A DNA stretch of 64,000 nt. It comes from Streptomyces sp. WAC 01529 (GTDB taxonomy: Bacteria > Actinomycetota > Actinomycetes > Streptomycetales > Streptomycetaceae). Location: assembly GCF_003945545.1 (NCBI RefSeq), contig NZ_CP029617.1:1589001-1653000 (forward strand). Reading direction: 5' to 3'. The notes beneath the pieces are model-generated. The model had not been told where the DNA came from and ran no database searches. It saw only the letters and a list, made by a program, of their open reading frames with translations. Position 1 is the stretch's first letter, and every line of letters starts with the position of its first letter. The translations under genes were made by a program, and so were the position numbers. Shown in pieces: positions 15,167 to 24,508 of this stretch.

Positions 15167-16240
15167 TCACGCCGCCAGCGTCCCCGGCACGATCGCGCCC
15201 GGCCCGAACTTCTCCCTCGCCCGGTCCGCCACCTCCTCGATCCGGCGGGCCTTCTCGTCCGCCGGGTCGAACGTCAGCTGGTGGGAGGCGTGTTCGGCCG
15301 GTCCGAGCCCCTCGGCGCGCAGGGCGACGGCGCGCACCCGGGCCCGCTGAAGGCCGAGCGCCTCGTACATGCGGTACGCCGCCGTGGTCAGCGCGGTGGA
15401 GTGCGCGGTCGGCTCCGGCAGGGTCCGGGTCCGCACGGTCGTGGAGCGGTCCGCGTACCGCACGGTGAGGGTCAGCGCGCGGCACACCTGCTCCTCGCCG
15501 CGCATCCTGACGCCCAGCTCCTCGGCGCCGGACAGGAGGGCGCGGCGGTGCCGGAAGGGGTCCAGCTCGTCGCGGGGGAAGGGCCGTTCGACGGCGAGCG
15601 AGCGCGCGGCGGAGTTCGGTACGACCCGGGTGCGGTCGATGCCCCGCGCCTTCTCGCGCAGCTCGCGGCCCGCGCGGGCGCCGACCAGCCGCTGGAGGGT
15701 GGACAGGGGTGCGGCGGCGACCTTCCCGAGGGAGTCGAGGCCGTACTCGCACAGGGTGCGGGCGGTGGCGCGGCCGATGCCGGGCAGCTCGCCGACCGGC
15801 CGATCGGCGAGGAACTCCCGTACGCCGTCCGGGCCCTCGGGCACCGCTCGGGTCACGCCCGGCGCGGCTCCGCGCAGGGCCATCCGCGCCAGCATCGGGC
15901 CGGGCCCGGCGCCGATCGCGCACTCCACGCCGTACAGCGCGAGGGTTCGTACGCGGATCAGCGCGGCCAGCTCGACGGCGCTCCGTCCGAAGTAGCGCCG
16001 CGCGCCGCTCACGTCCATGAGCGCGCCATCCGGCAGAAGCGCCTCGACCTGCGGAGTGAACTCGCCGAGCAGGGCGAGCAGTTGGGGCAGGACGGCCTCG
16101 TACATGGGCGTCAGCAGGAAGCGTACGCACAGGATGTTCACCTCGCCGGTCACCTCGCGGGTCACCTCGCCGGCCCCTCCGGCCATCTCGCCGTTCACCC
16201 CGTTCACCCCTTTCACCTCCTCGCCCATCTCCCCGCTCAT
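15167..16240 (-). CDS. Y-family polymerase-like protein without catalytic residues (ImuB-like)
   Basis: This 357-aa protein starts at an ATG overlapping the dnaE2 stop (ATGA), with GGGGAG upstream. The little-finger and thumb parts of a Y-family polymerase are clear, including the helix-hairpin-helix VGELPGIGRATARTLCEYGLDSLGKV. The palm is not catalytic: the first motif reads ILCVRFLL with no metal-binding Asp, and the motif normally SxDE reads LPDGALMDVSG, with Gly for Glu. The N-terminus is shortened. This is the ImuB pattern: an accessory that links DnaE2 to the beta clamp in damage-induced mutagenesis. No imuA gene accompanies it. A downstream GTG at VNILCVRF is an alternative start. Confidence 0.8.
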   Translation of the reverse strand: MSGEMGEEVKGVNGVNGEMAGGAGEVTREVTGEVNILCVRFLLTPMYEAVLPQLLALLGEFTPQVEALLPDGALMDVSGARRYFGRSAVELAALIRVRTLALYGVECAIGAGPGPMLARMALRGAAPGVTRAVPEGPDGVREFLADRPVGELPGIGRATARTLCEYGLDSLGKVAAAPLSTLQRLVGARAGRELREKARGIDRTRVVPNSAARSLAVERPFPRDELDPFRHRRALLSGAEELGVRMRGEEQVCRALTLTVRYADRSTTVRTRTLPEPTAHSTALTTAAYRMYEALGLQRARVRAVALRAEGLGPAEHASHQLTFDPADEKARRIEEVADRAREKFGPGAIVPGTLAA

Positions 16241-19200
16241 CCCGCACTCCCCGGACTCTGATGCCACAGCTTCCTGTGCGCGCCCGCGGCGCCCTCGCCC
16301 GCCGGACGGAGATCCGCCCAGGGGTGCATCTCGTACCCCGTGGCCATCCGGATGCGCCGTCCGCCCGCCACGGCATCCGGGACCTCCGGCTCCCGCTCCC
16401 GCTCCGGCTCCGGCTCCGGCTCCGCCAGCCGCAGCGCCACCGCGTCGAGCCCGCCCTCCTTGCGCACCTCCACCAGCTCCGCGAGGTTCCACGCCGCCGC
16501 GCCGACCACGCTGAGGCTGCGCGGTCCGCGGCGCTGCACCACCCCGCGCACCAGCAGCAGCCAGGAGTGGAAGACGGTGTGCGCGCACCTCTCGTGCGCG
16601 TCGTCGAAGAAGGCCAGGTCGACCAGGCCCGTACCGTCGTCGAGGGTCGTGAAGATGACCCGCTTGCCGGAGCGGATCGGCGGGGTCTGCGTGGCCGCCT
16701 TGGCGCCCGCGACCAGGACGGTCGCCCCGTGCTCGGCCTCCCGCAGCCGCCGGGCGCTGAGCACGCCCAGCTCCGCGAGGAAGTCGCGGTGGTCGCCCAT
16801 GAGGTGGCGCGAGGAGTCCATGCCGAGGACGCCCAGCTCGGCGCTGAGCCGCTCCGCGTCGTCGAGGTCGGGCAGCCCGGCGGGGGCCGTCTTCCGCCCG
16901 CCCGCCAGGGGGAGCTGGCCACCGGCCGCCCCTCGGCTGCCGCGCCGCAGCTCGGCCAGGTGCAGTTGCAGATCGCGCCGGTTGGCGCCGAACGCGTCGA
17001 GCGCGCCGACCTGCGCGAGCCGCTGGGCGACCGGCTTGGAGGGGCGGGCCCGCTCCCAGAAGTCGACGAGCGAGGCGTACGGCTGCCCGTCCGCGATCCG
17101 CGCGGCCTCGGCCTCGCTGATGCCGTGGACGTCGGAGAGGGCGAGCCGCAGGCCCCACATTTCCCGGGGTTCGGACACCAGTTCGATACGGTGAGCGACC
17201 GCGGACCGGTTCACGTCCAGCGGAAGGATCGGCACCCCCCGCCGCCGCGCGTCCGCGAGCAGCAGCCGCTTCGGGTACATCCCGGGGTCGTGCGTGAGCA
17301 ACCCGGCGTAGAACGCGGCCGGGTGATGGGCCTTCAGCCACGCCGACTGGTACGTCGGCACGGCGAAGGCGACCGCGTGCGCCTTGCAGAAGCCGTACGA
17401 CCCGAAGGCCTCGACGATCTCCCAGGTGCGGGCGATCGTCTCGGCGTCGTACCCCCTGGCCGCCGCGTGCTGCGCGAACCAGAACCGGATGCGCCCCTGC
17501 GACTCGGGGTCGGAGAGCCCGCGCCGCACCTGGTCCGCCTCGTCGCGCCCGCAGCCGGTCATGATGTCCACGATGTGGATGATCTGCTCATGGAAGACGA
17601 CGACGCCGTACGTCTCCTTCAGCGGCTCCGCGAGGTCCGGGTGCGGGTAGCGCACGGGGGCGCGGCCGTGCCTGGCCTCGATGAAGGGCCGCACCATGTC
17701 GGCCGCGACCGGGCCCGGCCGGAACAGGGAGATGTCCACCACGAGGTCGTGGAAGGTCGAGGGCTGAAGCCGTCCGACCAGGTCGCGCTGGCCCGGCGAC
17801 TCGATCTGGAAGCAGCCGAGCGTCTCGGTGGATTTGATGAGCTGATACGTCGCCGGGTCGCCCGGCGGCACCGCGTCCAGGTCGACCCGCTCCCCCGTGG
17901 CCCGCTCGGTCTCCGCCACGGCGTGCGCCATCGCCGACTGCATCCGCACACCGAGCACGTCCAGCTTGAGCAGGCCGAGTTCCTCGACGTCGTCCTTGTC
18001 GAACTGCGACATCGGCAGGCCCTCGCCGCTGGTGGGCACGACGGGCGTACGCGCGAGCAGCGAGGCGTCGGAGAGCAGCACCCCGCACGGGTGCATGGCG
18101 ACGCCGCGCGGCAGCGCGTCCAGCGCCTCGACCAGCTCCCACAGCCGATCACGGCCGCCCAGCTCCTCGGCGACCGCCCGCAGTTCGGGCAGCTCCTCCA
18201 GGGCGGCGCGGGCGTCGCGGGCGCGGATGTGCGGGAAGGCCTTGGCGATCTTATCGATCTCGGCCGGGTCCATGGACAGGGCGGCACCCACATCGCGTAC
18301 GGCGTGCCGCACGCGGTAGGTCTCGGGCATGGCGACCGTCGCGACCCGCTCGGTGCCGAAGCGGCCGATGATCGCGCGGTAGACCTCCAGGCGGCGGGCC
18401 GACTCGACGTCGATGTCGATGTCCGGCAGGACGTGCCGCCGCTTGGACAGGAACCGCTCCATGAGCAGCCCGTGTTCGACGGGGTCGGCGTGCGCGATGC
18501 CGATGAGGTGATTGACGAGCGACCCGGCGCCGGAGCCACGCGCGGCGACCCGTACGCCCAAGTCACGTACGTCGTCGACGACTTGGGCGACGGTGAGGAA
18601 GTAGGAGGCGAAGCCGTGGTGGGCGATGATGTCCAGCTCGTGGTGCATCCGCTCCCAGTACGCGCGCCGGGAGTCGTAGCCCCGCAGCACCATGCCCGCC
18701 GCCGCCCGGGAGGCGAGGACGCGCTGCGCGGTGCGGCGCCCGGCGCCGACCAGGCGCGGCTCGGGGAAGCGCACGGAGCCGATGCCGAGGTCGTCCTCGG
18801 GGTCGACCAGGCACGCGGCGGCCACCGCCTGGGTCTGTTCGATCAGGCGGTGCGCGGTGTCGCGGCGGAATCCGGCGGCCTCGACGATCCGCTCGGCGGC
18901 GTGCAGCATGGCGTCCGCGTCCTTCAGCCACCGTTCGCCGCCGTCGAGTCCCTTCGTGGGGTCGACGGGGACGAGGCGGCGGGCGGCGTCCAGGACGTCG
19001 GCGACGGGGCCCTGCCCGGCGTCGGCGTAGCGCACGGCGTTGCTCAGGACGGGTCGTACGCCCTGTTCGGCGGCGAAGCCGACGGTGCGCGCGGCCAGCC
19101 GGAGCGAGCCGGGGCCCGTGCCCTTGCGGTCGTGCCAGACGGACTCCAGGCGCAGGCCGTCGCCGTACCGCTCGCGCCAGGGGGCCAGGAGCCGGGCGGC

Positions 19201-19692
19201 CCGGTCCGGCCGGCCCGCGGCGAGCGCGCGCCCCACGTCGGAGGCCGGCCCGAGCAGCACGGTCAGGCCCTCGCCGTGGTTCTCCTCCCACGGCAGGACG
19301 GGCTGTCCCCCGGTGGCGTCGGCACCCGCCCGGTGCGCGGCGGTGACCAGATGGCAGAGGGCGGCCCAGCCGGTGGCGCCGTCCCGGGCGAGGTAGGTCA
19401 CGCGCGGGGTCGACTCGTCGATGAAGGCGCCGCCCCGCACGGGGGCCCGCCGCCGCTCGCCCTTGGCCGGGGCGGGCGCCCCTACGGCGAGCTCGGTGCC
19501 GAACAGTGGCCGCACCCCCGCTTTCGCGCAGGCCTTGGCGAACCGGACCGTGCCCGCGAGGGTGTCGCGGTCGGTGAGCGCGAGGGCGTCCATGCCCCGG
19601 TCGGCGGCGCGCTCGGCGAGCCGTTCCGGGTGCGAGGCGCCGTACCGCAGGGAGAACCCGGAAGCGGTGTGCAGATGCGTGAAGCCGGGCAC
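16237..19692 (-). CDS. dnaE2: Error-prone DNA polymerase III alpha subunit DnaE2
   Basis: This 1151-aa C-family polymerase is used in translesion synthesis and induced mutagenesis. The GTG start is set by AGGAGG 5 nt upstream. The order is PHP domain (residues 1-about 280, motif FTHLHTASGFSLRYG), palm with RGSGAGSLVNHLIGI and catalytic aspartates in LPDIDIDVES (about 421-430), fingers with SYGFCKAHAVAFAVPTYQSAW, a helix-hairpin-helix region and a C-terminal OB-fold (about 960-1110). The last stretch contains Glu/Pro/Arg repeats. It is coupled to the ImuB-like gene and lies behind a near-consensus LexA box, so induction by DNA damage is expected. It is distinct from the replicative DnaE1, which is not in the window. 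Confidence 0.92.
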   Translation of the reverse strand: MPGFTHLHTASGFSLRYGASHPERLAERAADRGMDALALTDRDTLAGTVRFAKACAKAGVRPLFGTELAVGAPAPAKGERRRAPVRGGAFIDESTPRVTYLARDGATGWAALCHLVTAAHRAGADATGGQPVLPWEENHGEGLTVLLGPASDVGRALAAGRPDRAARLLAPWRERYGDGLRLESVWHDRKGTGPGSLRLAARTVGFAAEQGVRPVLSNAVRYADAGQGPVADVLDAARRLVPVDPTKGLDGGERWLKDADAMLHAAERIVEAAGFRRDTAHRLIEQTQAVAAACLVDPEDDLGIGSVRFPEPRLVGAGRRTAQRVLASRAAAGMVLRGYDSRRAYWERMHHELDIIAHHGFASYFLTVAQVVDDVRDLGVRVAARGSGAGSLVNHLIGIAHADPVEHGLLMERFLSKRRHVLPDIDIDVESARRLEVYRAIIGRFGTERVATVAMPETYRVRHAVRDVGAALSMDPAEIDKIAKAFPHIRARDARAALEELPELRAVAEELGGRDRLWELVEALDALPRGVAMHPCGVLLSDASLLARTPVVPTSGEGLPMSQFDKDDVEELGLLKLDVLGVRMQSAMAHAVAETERATGERVDLDAVPPGDPATYQLIKSTETLGCFQIESPGQRDLVGRLQPSTFHDLVVDISLFRPGPVAADMVRPFIEARHGRAPVRYPHPDLAEPLKETYGVVVFHEQIIHIVDIMTGCGRDEADQVRRGLSDPESQGRIRFWFAQHAAARGYDAETIARTWEIVEAFGSYGFCKAHAVAFAVPTYQSAWLKAHHPAAFYAGLLTHDPGMYPKRLLLADARRRGVPILPLDVNRSAVAHRIELVSEPREMWGLRLALSDVHGISEAEAARIADGQPYASLVDFWERARPSKPVAQRLAQVGALDAFGANRRDLQLHLAELRRGSRGAAGGQLPLAGGRKTAPAGLPDLDDAERLSAELGVLGMDSSRHLMGDHRDFLAELGVLSARRLREAEHGATVLVAGAKAATQTPPIRSGKRVIFTTLDDGTGLVDLAFFDDAHERCAHTVFHSWLLLVRGVVQRRGPRSLSVVGAAAWNLAELVEVRKEGGLDAVALRLAEPEPEPEREREPEVPDAVAGGRRIRMATGYEMHPWADLRPAGEGAAGAHRKLWHQSPGSAG

Positions 19693-19757
19693 ACGCACCT
19701 CCTGTAACCCTGAACCGATCCGATCTCGTATCCCCCACCTCCACCATAGACCAAGTT

Positions 19758-19773
19758 TCGAACGCGTGTACGA
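19758..19773 (-). promoter_or_regulatory. LexA (SOS) box upstream of dnaE2
   Basis: The + strand reads TCGAACGCGTGTACGA, one mismatch from the actinobacterial SOS consensus TCGAAC-N4-GTTCGA. It lies 66 nt upstream of the dnaE2 start and 94 nt before the divergent gene at 19868. The match to a known consensus and the position before a damage-tolerance gene make the call good. Confidence 0.75.
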
Positions 19774-19867
19774 CACGTGTGCGAGGGCCCTCCCTGAGCG
19801 CCCCTGGAGTCGCCCGTTCGGCCCATCCCACCTGCGGGAACGACCGTCGCCCCGGAGCGTGGGGGGC

Positions 19868-20917
19868 ATGAGGTTCGCCGACGAATTGAAGAGCGCCGTC
19901 ACCCCGCGAGCAGCCCTGCTCGTCATCGGCGTACTCGCCCTGCAGCTGCTGTTCATCGCCTCCTACGTGGGCGCGCTGCACGATCCGAAACCCAAGGACG
20001 TGGCCTTCGCCGTGGTCGCCCCGGGCCCCGCGGCGAAGGAGACCGCCGACCGGCTGGAGAAGCTCCCCGGCGACCCACTGGACACCCGCGTCCTCAAGGA
20101 CGAGGCCACGGCCCGCCACCAGATCATGCACCGCGACATCGACGGCGCCCTGGTCGTCGACCCGCGCGGCACGACCGACACGCTCCTGGTCGCCTCCGGC
20201 GGCGGCACCGCGCTCTCCCGGACCCTGACCACCCTCCTCACCGAGGCCGACGCGGCCGAGAAGCGCACGGTGAAGACCGTGGACGTGGCCGCGGCATCGG
20301 ACAAGGACTTCAACGGCCTCTCCTCCTTCTACCTGGTCGTCGGCTGGTGCGTCGGCGGCTATCTGTGCGCGTCGATCCTCGCGATCAGCGCGGGCTCCCG
20401 GGCCGCCAACCTGCCGCGCGCGGTCATCAGGCTCGGCACCATGGCGCTCTACTCGATCGTCGGCGGCCTCGGCGGCGCGGTCATCATCGGGCCGATCCTC
20501 GGCGCGCTGCCCGGCAGCGTCATGGGGCTGTGGGGCCTCGGCGCCCTGGTCGTCTTCGGGGTCGGCGCGATCACGCTCGCCCTCCAGGCGCTCACCGGCA
20601 TCATGGGCATCGGCCTCGCCGTGCTCATCATCGTCATCGGGGGCAACCCGAGCGCGGGCGGCGCCTTCCCGCTGCCGATGCTGCCCGCCTTCTGGAAGGC
20701 GATCGGGCCCTGGCTGCCACCGGGCGCGGGCACCTGGACGGCACGTTCCCTCGCGTACTTCGAGGGGAACGCGATCACCGGACCGCTCCTCGTCCTGGGC
20801 GCCTGGGCGCTCGTCGGCGTCGTCGTCACCCTCGTCCTGTCCGCCCGGCGCGGACGACCGGCCAACGGCTCGATCGACCTCAGCGGCACGAACTACGGCA
20901 GGACCATCGCCCCGTAA
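19868..20917 (+). CDS. Integral membrane protein of the ABC-2/YhgE-like type
   Basis: This 349-aa membrane protein has one N-terminal helix (RAALLVIGVLALQLLFIASYVGAL), an extracytoplasmic domain of about 125 residues (DPKPKDVAFAVVAPGP onward), then five or six helices from FYLVVGWCVGGYLCASILAIS to the C-terminus. This one-plus-five topology with a large loop after the first helix resembles YhgE/Pip and DUF3533 proteins of the ABC-2 fold, but there is no ATPase partner nearby. It diverges from dnaE2, so the LexA box could in principle affect it too. Its function is unknown. Confidence 0.75.
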   Translation: MRFADELKSAVTPRAALLVIGVLALQLLFIASYVGALHDPKPKDVAFAVVAPGPAAKETADRLEKLPGDPLDTRVLKDEATARHQIMHRDIDGALVVDPRGTTDTLLVASGGGTALSRTLTTLLTEADAAEKRTVKTVDVAAASDKDFNGLSSFYLVVGWCVGGYLCASILAISAGSRAANLPRAVIRLGTMALYSIVGGLGGAVIIGPILGALPGSVMGLWGLGALVVFGVGAITLALQALTGIMGIGLAVLIIVIGGNPSAGGAFPLPMLPAFWKAIGPWLPPGAGTWTARSLAYFEGNAITGPLLVLGAWALVGVVVTLVLSARRGRPANGSIDLSGTNYGRTIAP

Positions 20918-20938
20918 GGAACCGTAAGGAACGCGAGA

Positions 20939-20969
20939 GCCCCGCCCCCGCGGATCGCGGGAGCGGGGC
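20939..20969. terminator. Convergent terminator between the membrane protein and streptogrisin genes
   Basis: GCCCCGC (20939-20945) pairs with GCGGGGC (20963-20969), and an inner CCCGCG/CGCGGG extends the stem around a short loop. It lies between two convergent genes and can serve both strands. Confidence 0.6.
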
Positions 20970-21003
20970 ATGGACCTCGTACGGGCCCGGACCTCGTACG
21001 GAC

Positions 21004-22086
21004 TCAGCCGATCTCCGCCCCGTAGGCCGACAGGGCCTCCGGCACCGGCTGGAAGAAGGTCTCACCCCCGGAGGAGCAGTCGCCGCTGCCGCCCGAGGTG
21101 AGACCCAGCGCGGTGTCACCGGCGAAGAGCGCGCCGCCGCTGTCGCCGGGCTCCGCACAGACCGTGGTCTGGATCAGACCGTCGACCTGGCCTTCCTGGT
21201 AGTTCACCGTGGCGTCCAGCGCGGTGACCTCACCGTCGTGCAGCTGGGTGGTGCTGCCGCTGCGCTGCACCTTCTGCCCGACCGTGGCCTCGCCCGCCTT
21301 GCTGATCGCCTGGGTGCTGCCGTTGTAGAGGTTCACCTCACTGGGGTGCGGGGTGTCGGCCGTGTACTTCACGAGGGCGTAGTCGTTGCCCGGGAAGCTC
21401 GACTCCTGGGTGGTGCCGATCTCCTGGCCGCCCTGCGAGTCGGACCAGCTCTTGACCGCGTTGCCGCAGTGGCCCGCCGTCAGGAAGTGCGGCTCGCCGC
21501 CCTTGACGACGTTGAAGCCGAGCGAGCAGCGCGAGCCGCCGCCCCAGATCGCGTCGCCTCCGGCGAGGAACGCCTTGTACTCTCCCTTGCTGCGCTTGAG
21601 TTCGGCCTTGCCGCCGAGGCTCTTCACGATCGAGCCGACCTTCTCCAGCTCGGCGCCCTTGACCGTGCGGTCCGCCGTGACGACGACCTTGTTCGTGGCC
21701 GGGTCCATCGCCCAGGAGGTGCCGGGCACGGCGGCCTTCTTGTCGAGCGTGGCGCGGGCGCTCTCCAGCTCCGCCAGGGAGTTCCCGACGATTCTGGCCT
21801 TGCCGCCCGCCGACTCGACGGCGTCCGCCGCGCTCTTGTTCAGCACGTTCACGACGAGGGCCTTGGCCTTCGCGTCGTAGTACGTGCCCGCGGCGTCCGC
21901 GCCGAGATCCTTGTGCAGGGACGCGGCGAGCTTCCCGGCCTTCGCCACCGAGAGGATGTCCGGTGTGGGTTCCGGCGAGCCCTCGCTCGCGTTCGCAGTC
22001 TGAAAGGTGATCCCCGCGGCCACCAGCGCGGCGATGCCCGCGCCTGCCACGGCGGCACGCCGCTTGGGTATGCGTCGGTGCTTCAA
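21004..22086 (-). CDS. Secreted streptogrisin-type serine protease with propeptide
   Basis: This 360-aa pre-pro-protease of the S1 streptogrisin/alpha-lytic family starts at a TTG preceded by AGGAGG. A signal peptide ends near residue 33. The propeptide (about 34-176) contains the alpha-lytic pro-domain seen as VVVTADRTVKGAELEKVGSI. The mature enzyme begins near AGGDAIWGGG and has the triad His206 (LTAGHC), Asp235 (GNDYALV) and Ser316 ([10 protein letters not shown]), with paired cysteines around 187/207 and 310. It is presumably a secreted general protease matured by self-cleavage. A recognisable promoter lies at 22233-22262. It is a paralogue of the protease at 23402. Confidence 0.92.
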   Translation of the reverse strand: MKHRRIPKRRAAVAGAGIAALVAAGITFQTANASEGSPEPTPDILSVAKAGKLAASLHKDLGADAAGTYYDAKAKALVVNVLNKSAADAVESAGGKARIVGNSLAELESARATLDKKAAVPGTSWAMDPATNKVVVTADRTVKGAELEKVGSIVKSLGGKAELKRSKGEYKAFLAGGDAIWGGGSRCSLGFNVVKGGEPHFLTAGHCGNAVKSWSDSQGGQEIGTTQESSFPGNDYALVKYTADTPHPSEVNLYNGSTQAISKAGEATVGQKVQRSGSTTQLHDGEVTALDATVNYQEGQVDGLIQTTVCAEPGDSGGALFAGDTALGLTSGGSGDCSSGGETFFQPVPEALSAYGAEIG

Positions 22087-22232
22087 AACTCACGACCTCC
22101 TGTGGGGGGAACGCCCCGGTCGGCGTGGGGGCCTGACGGGGCGTGAGGCGTACTCGGCACCGGGACGGCCGCGCCGGGACAGCGGAGTTCACCCCGCCGC
22201 GATAGGCGCGTCCATGCCAATGTGCCAAGCCC

Positions 22233-22262
22233 ACTATCCCGACGCCTTGCGGTCGCACACAA
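22233..22262 (-). promoter_or_regulatory. Candidate promoter of the streptogrisin gene at 21004
   Basis: On the minus strand TTGTGT (22262-22257) and GATAGT (22238-22233) are 18 bp apart, giving a start about 140 nt upstream of the TTG codon. The rest of the 22087-22390 gap shows no reading frame I would support. The promoter is a consensus match only. Confidence 0.4.
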
Positions 22263-22390
22263 GGTCCACTTCAGGACGCGCACACGACAAGTACAGTGCG
22301 CCCCTCACTCATCGCGCGACCCCCTCGCACCACGGCGGGGTTCTCTTCGTCACCACTGTGAGCCAAGGGGTGATCGTCAACCTGTGAGGA

Positions 22391-23251
22391 CTAGTCCTGT
22401 CCGGTTTTCGACCGTGACTGCTGTTCCGGCGGCGCCGGCTGCGGCTGGGCCTGTGGCTGCGGCTGCGGCTGTGGCTGTGGCTGTGGCAGAGCCTGCTGGG
22501 CCCGCTCCAAGAAGCGGAGCAGCTCCACGGGGAAGGGCAGGACGAGGGTGGAGTTCTTCTCCGCGGCGACGGCCACCACGGTCTGCAGCAGCCGCAGTTG
22601 GAGCGCGGCCGGCTCCTCCGCCATCTCGTGGGCGGCCTCGGCGAGCTTCTTGGACGCCTGCAGCTCGGCGTCGGCGTTGATGACGCGGGCCCGCCGTTCG
22701 CGGTCGGCCTCGGCCTGGCGGGCCATGGACCGTTTCATGGTCTCGGGCAGGGACACGTCCTTGATCTCGACGCGGTCGATCTGCACGCCCCAGCCGATGG
22801 CCGGGCTGTCGATCATCAACTCCAGGCCCTGGTTGAGCTTTTCGCGGTTGGAGAGCAGATCGTCCAGGTCGCTCTTGCCGATGATGGAGCGCAGCGACGT
22901 CTGCGCCATCTGCGAGACGGCGAAGCGGTAGTCCTCCACCTGCACGACGGCCTCGGCGGCGTCCACCACCTTGAAGTAGATGACCGCGTCCACCCGCACG
23001 GTCACGTTGTCCCGCGTGATGCCGTCCTGCGCGGGCACCGGCATCGTCACGATCTGCATGTTGACCTTACGGAGCCGGTCCACGAAGGGCACGATCATGG
23101 TGAACCCCGGCCCGCGCACCCCGTGCTGGAGCTTTCCGAGCCGCAGCACCACACCGCGCTCGTACTGCTTGACGACGCGCGAAGCCGCCGCCACATAGAC
23201 CGCCGCGGCGGACCCCGCGACCGCTCCCGCCACCACCAGCTCCTCGACCAT
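22391..23251 (-). CDS. Slipin/stomatin-like SPFH-domain membrane protein
   Basis: This 286-aa protein has an N-terminal membrane anchor (MVEELVVAGAVAGSAAAVYVAAA) and a stomatin/prohibitin SPFH domain from about 25 to 200: VVKQYERGVVLRLGKLQ, GPGFTMIVPFVDRLRKVN, TVRVDAVIYFKV and IKDVSLPETMKRSMARQAEAERERRA-like helices. A helical stretch follows, and the tail is low complexity, with repeated Gln-Pro dipeptides encoded by a 6-bp tandem repeat. Slipins organise membrane microdomains and often pair with NfeD proteases, but no NfeD gene is present here. The start used is the ATG giving MVEELV; the longer frame adds only arginine-rich residues. It lies between two streptogrisin genes on the same strand. 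Confidence 0.88.
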   Translation of the reverse strand: MVEELVVAGAVAGSAAAVYVAAASRVVKQYERGVVLRLGKLQHGVRGPGFTMIVPFVDRLRKVNMQIVTMPVPAQDGITRDNVTVRVDAVIYFKVVDAAEAVVQVEDYRFAVSQMAQTSLRSIIGKSDLDDLLSNREKLNQGLELMIDSPAIGWGVQIDRVEIKDVSLPETMKRSMARQAEADRERRARVINADAELQASKKLAEAAHEMAEEPAALQLRLLQTVVAVAAEKNSTLVLPFPVELLRFLERAQQALPQPQPQPQPQPQAQPQPAPPEQQSRSKTGQD

Positions 23252-23323
23252 GCCGGCCCCCAGGGTCCGAAGTGGGCGTGTTGGGCGTGCACTTCGAAGG
23301 TAGCTCCCCCGCCGCAAGAGGGC

Positions 23324-23354
23324 GAGCCCCCGCCCGGAAGCCGGGCGGGGGCTC
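23324..23354 (-). terminator. Strong terminator after the streptogrisin gene at 23402
   Basis: A perfect 14-bp stem, 23324-23337 with 23341-23354 around a 3-nt loop, lies 48 nt past the protease stop on the minus strand. It isolates the protease from the slipin gene downstream. Confidence 0.75.
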
Positions 23355-23401
23355 ATCATGCCGTCGATCACGGGATCACGGGATCACCCGCGTACGCGGT
23401 C

Positions 23402-24307
23402 TCAGTAGACGCTGACGCCGTACGCGCGCAGCGCCTCGGTGACCGGCTGGAAGAACGTGGTGCCGCCGGACGAGCAGTTGCCGCTGCCGCCGGAGGTCAG
23501 ACCGAGCGCGGTGGTGCCGGAGTACAGCGGGCCGCCGCTGTCGCCGGGCTCGGCGCAGACCGTCGTCTTGATCATGCCGTAGACGACGTCGCCGCCGCCG
23601 TAGTTGACGGTCTGGTTCAGCGCGGTGACCCGGCCGCTGTGCGTGCCGGTGGTGGAGCCGCGCCGGGTGACGCTCTGTCCGACGGTGGGGTCGGCGGCGC
23701 GGGTGATGTCCTGGCTGCCCACGGTGCCGGACTTGGTGATCGAGTCGTTGGTGTAACGCACGATCCCGTAGTCGTTGGTCGGGAAGCTGGAGCCCGACGT
23801 GGTGCCGAGGACGGTGGTCTTCGCCGAGTTGGCCCACCAGGTCGTCGCGCCGTCGGTGCAGTGCCCGGCGGTCAGGAAGTAGTAGGCGCCCGCGCTGTTG
23901 CGCACGTTGAAGCCGAGCGAACAGCGCCAGCTGCTCGCGTAGATGGGGTCGCCGCCGGAGATGTACTTCTGGAACTTGCCGGGGGTGCGCTCGATCTTCA
24001 GGGCGTCGGCGTTGGACCCGGCGGCCGCCTTCAGCTCGGCGATCTCGGCCTTGGAGACCGTGCTGTCCGCGGTGACGACGACCCGCTTGGTCTTCGGGTC
24101 GATGCCCCAGGCGGTGCCCGCGACATCGGCGTCGAGCACGGCGTCGCTGGCCTGTTCCAGCTGGGACGCGCTGAAGGTGGTCACGCCGTCGTGTGCGCTG
24201 GCCGCGGGCACGGCGAGCGCTCCGGCGGCGACGAGCCCGGTGGCTATCGCGAGCAGACGGGTGTGTCTCGCCATGCCGGTGTGGGGGATGGTGCGCTTGA
24301 TCCTCAC
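23402..24307 (-). CDS. Streptogrisin B-like secreted serine protease
   Basis: This 301-aa pre-pro-protease starts at a GTG after GGGAGGG. A signal peptide ends AVPAASA (about residue 38) and a short propeptide of about 77 residues contains [18 protein letters not shown]. The mature enzyme should begin at Ile116 ([12 protein letters not shown]) and be 186 residues, the size of streptogrisin B. The triad is His149 (YFLTAGHC), Asp179 (TNDYGIV) and Ser257 ([10 protein letters not shown]). Family members are secreted endoproteases of S. griseus Pronase type. It is a paralogue of the 21004 gene, with a much shorter propeptide. Confidence 0.93.
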   Translation of the reverse strand: MRIKRTIPHTGMARHTRLLAIATGLVAAGALAVPAASAHDGVTTFSASQLEQASDAVLDADVAGTAWGIDPKTKRVVVTADSTVSKAEIAELKAAAGSNADALKIERTPGKFQKYISGGDPIYASSWRCSLGFNVRNSAGAYYFLTAGHCTDGATTWWANSAKTTVLGTTSGSSFPTNDYGIVRYTNDSITKSGTVGSQDITRAADPTVGQSVTRRGSTTGTHSGRVTALNQTVNYGGGDVVYGMIKTTVCAEPGDSGGPLYSGTTALGLTSGGSGNCSSGGTTFFQPVTEALRAYGVSVY

Positions 24308-24508
24308 GTGTGTTCCCTCCCGAGGGAAGTCAGTGGGTCCTTGTGGGTTGAGGACCCGTGAGGCGCAGCCAAAGAGCAGGCCCGGATTCCGGATATGCCG
24401 TGCCCCTGACAAGCGCTGCTCGGGAGTATTGGGGGGTGAGGACCGGCCGCACAAGGGCGCCTTTCGGCCGACGACCGGTCGTCGTTTCTCCTTCTCCCCG
24501 GCGCCGGA

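Noticed and set aside
19868..20917. Calling the membrane protein a complete ABC exporter
   Set aside because: No ATPase gene is adjacent and the topology alone does not prove transport.
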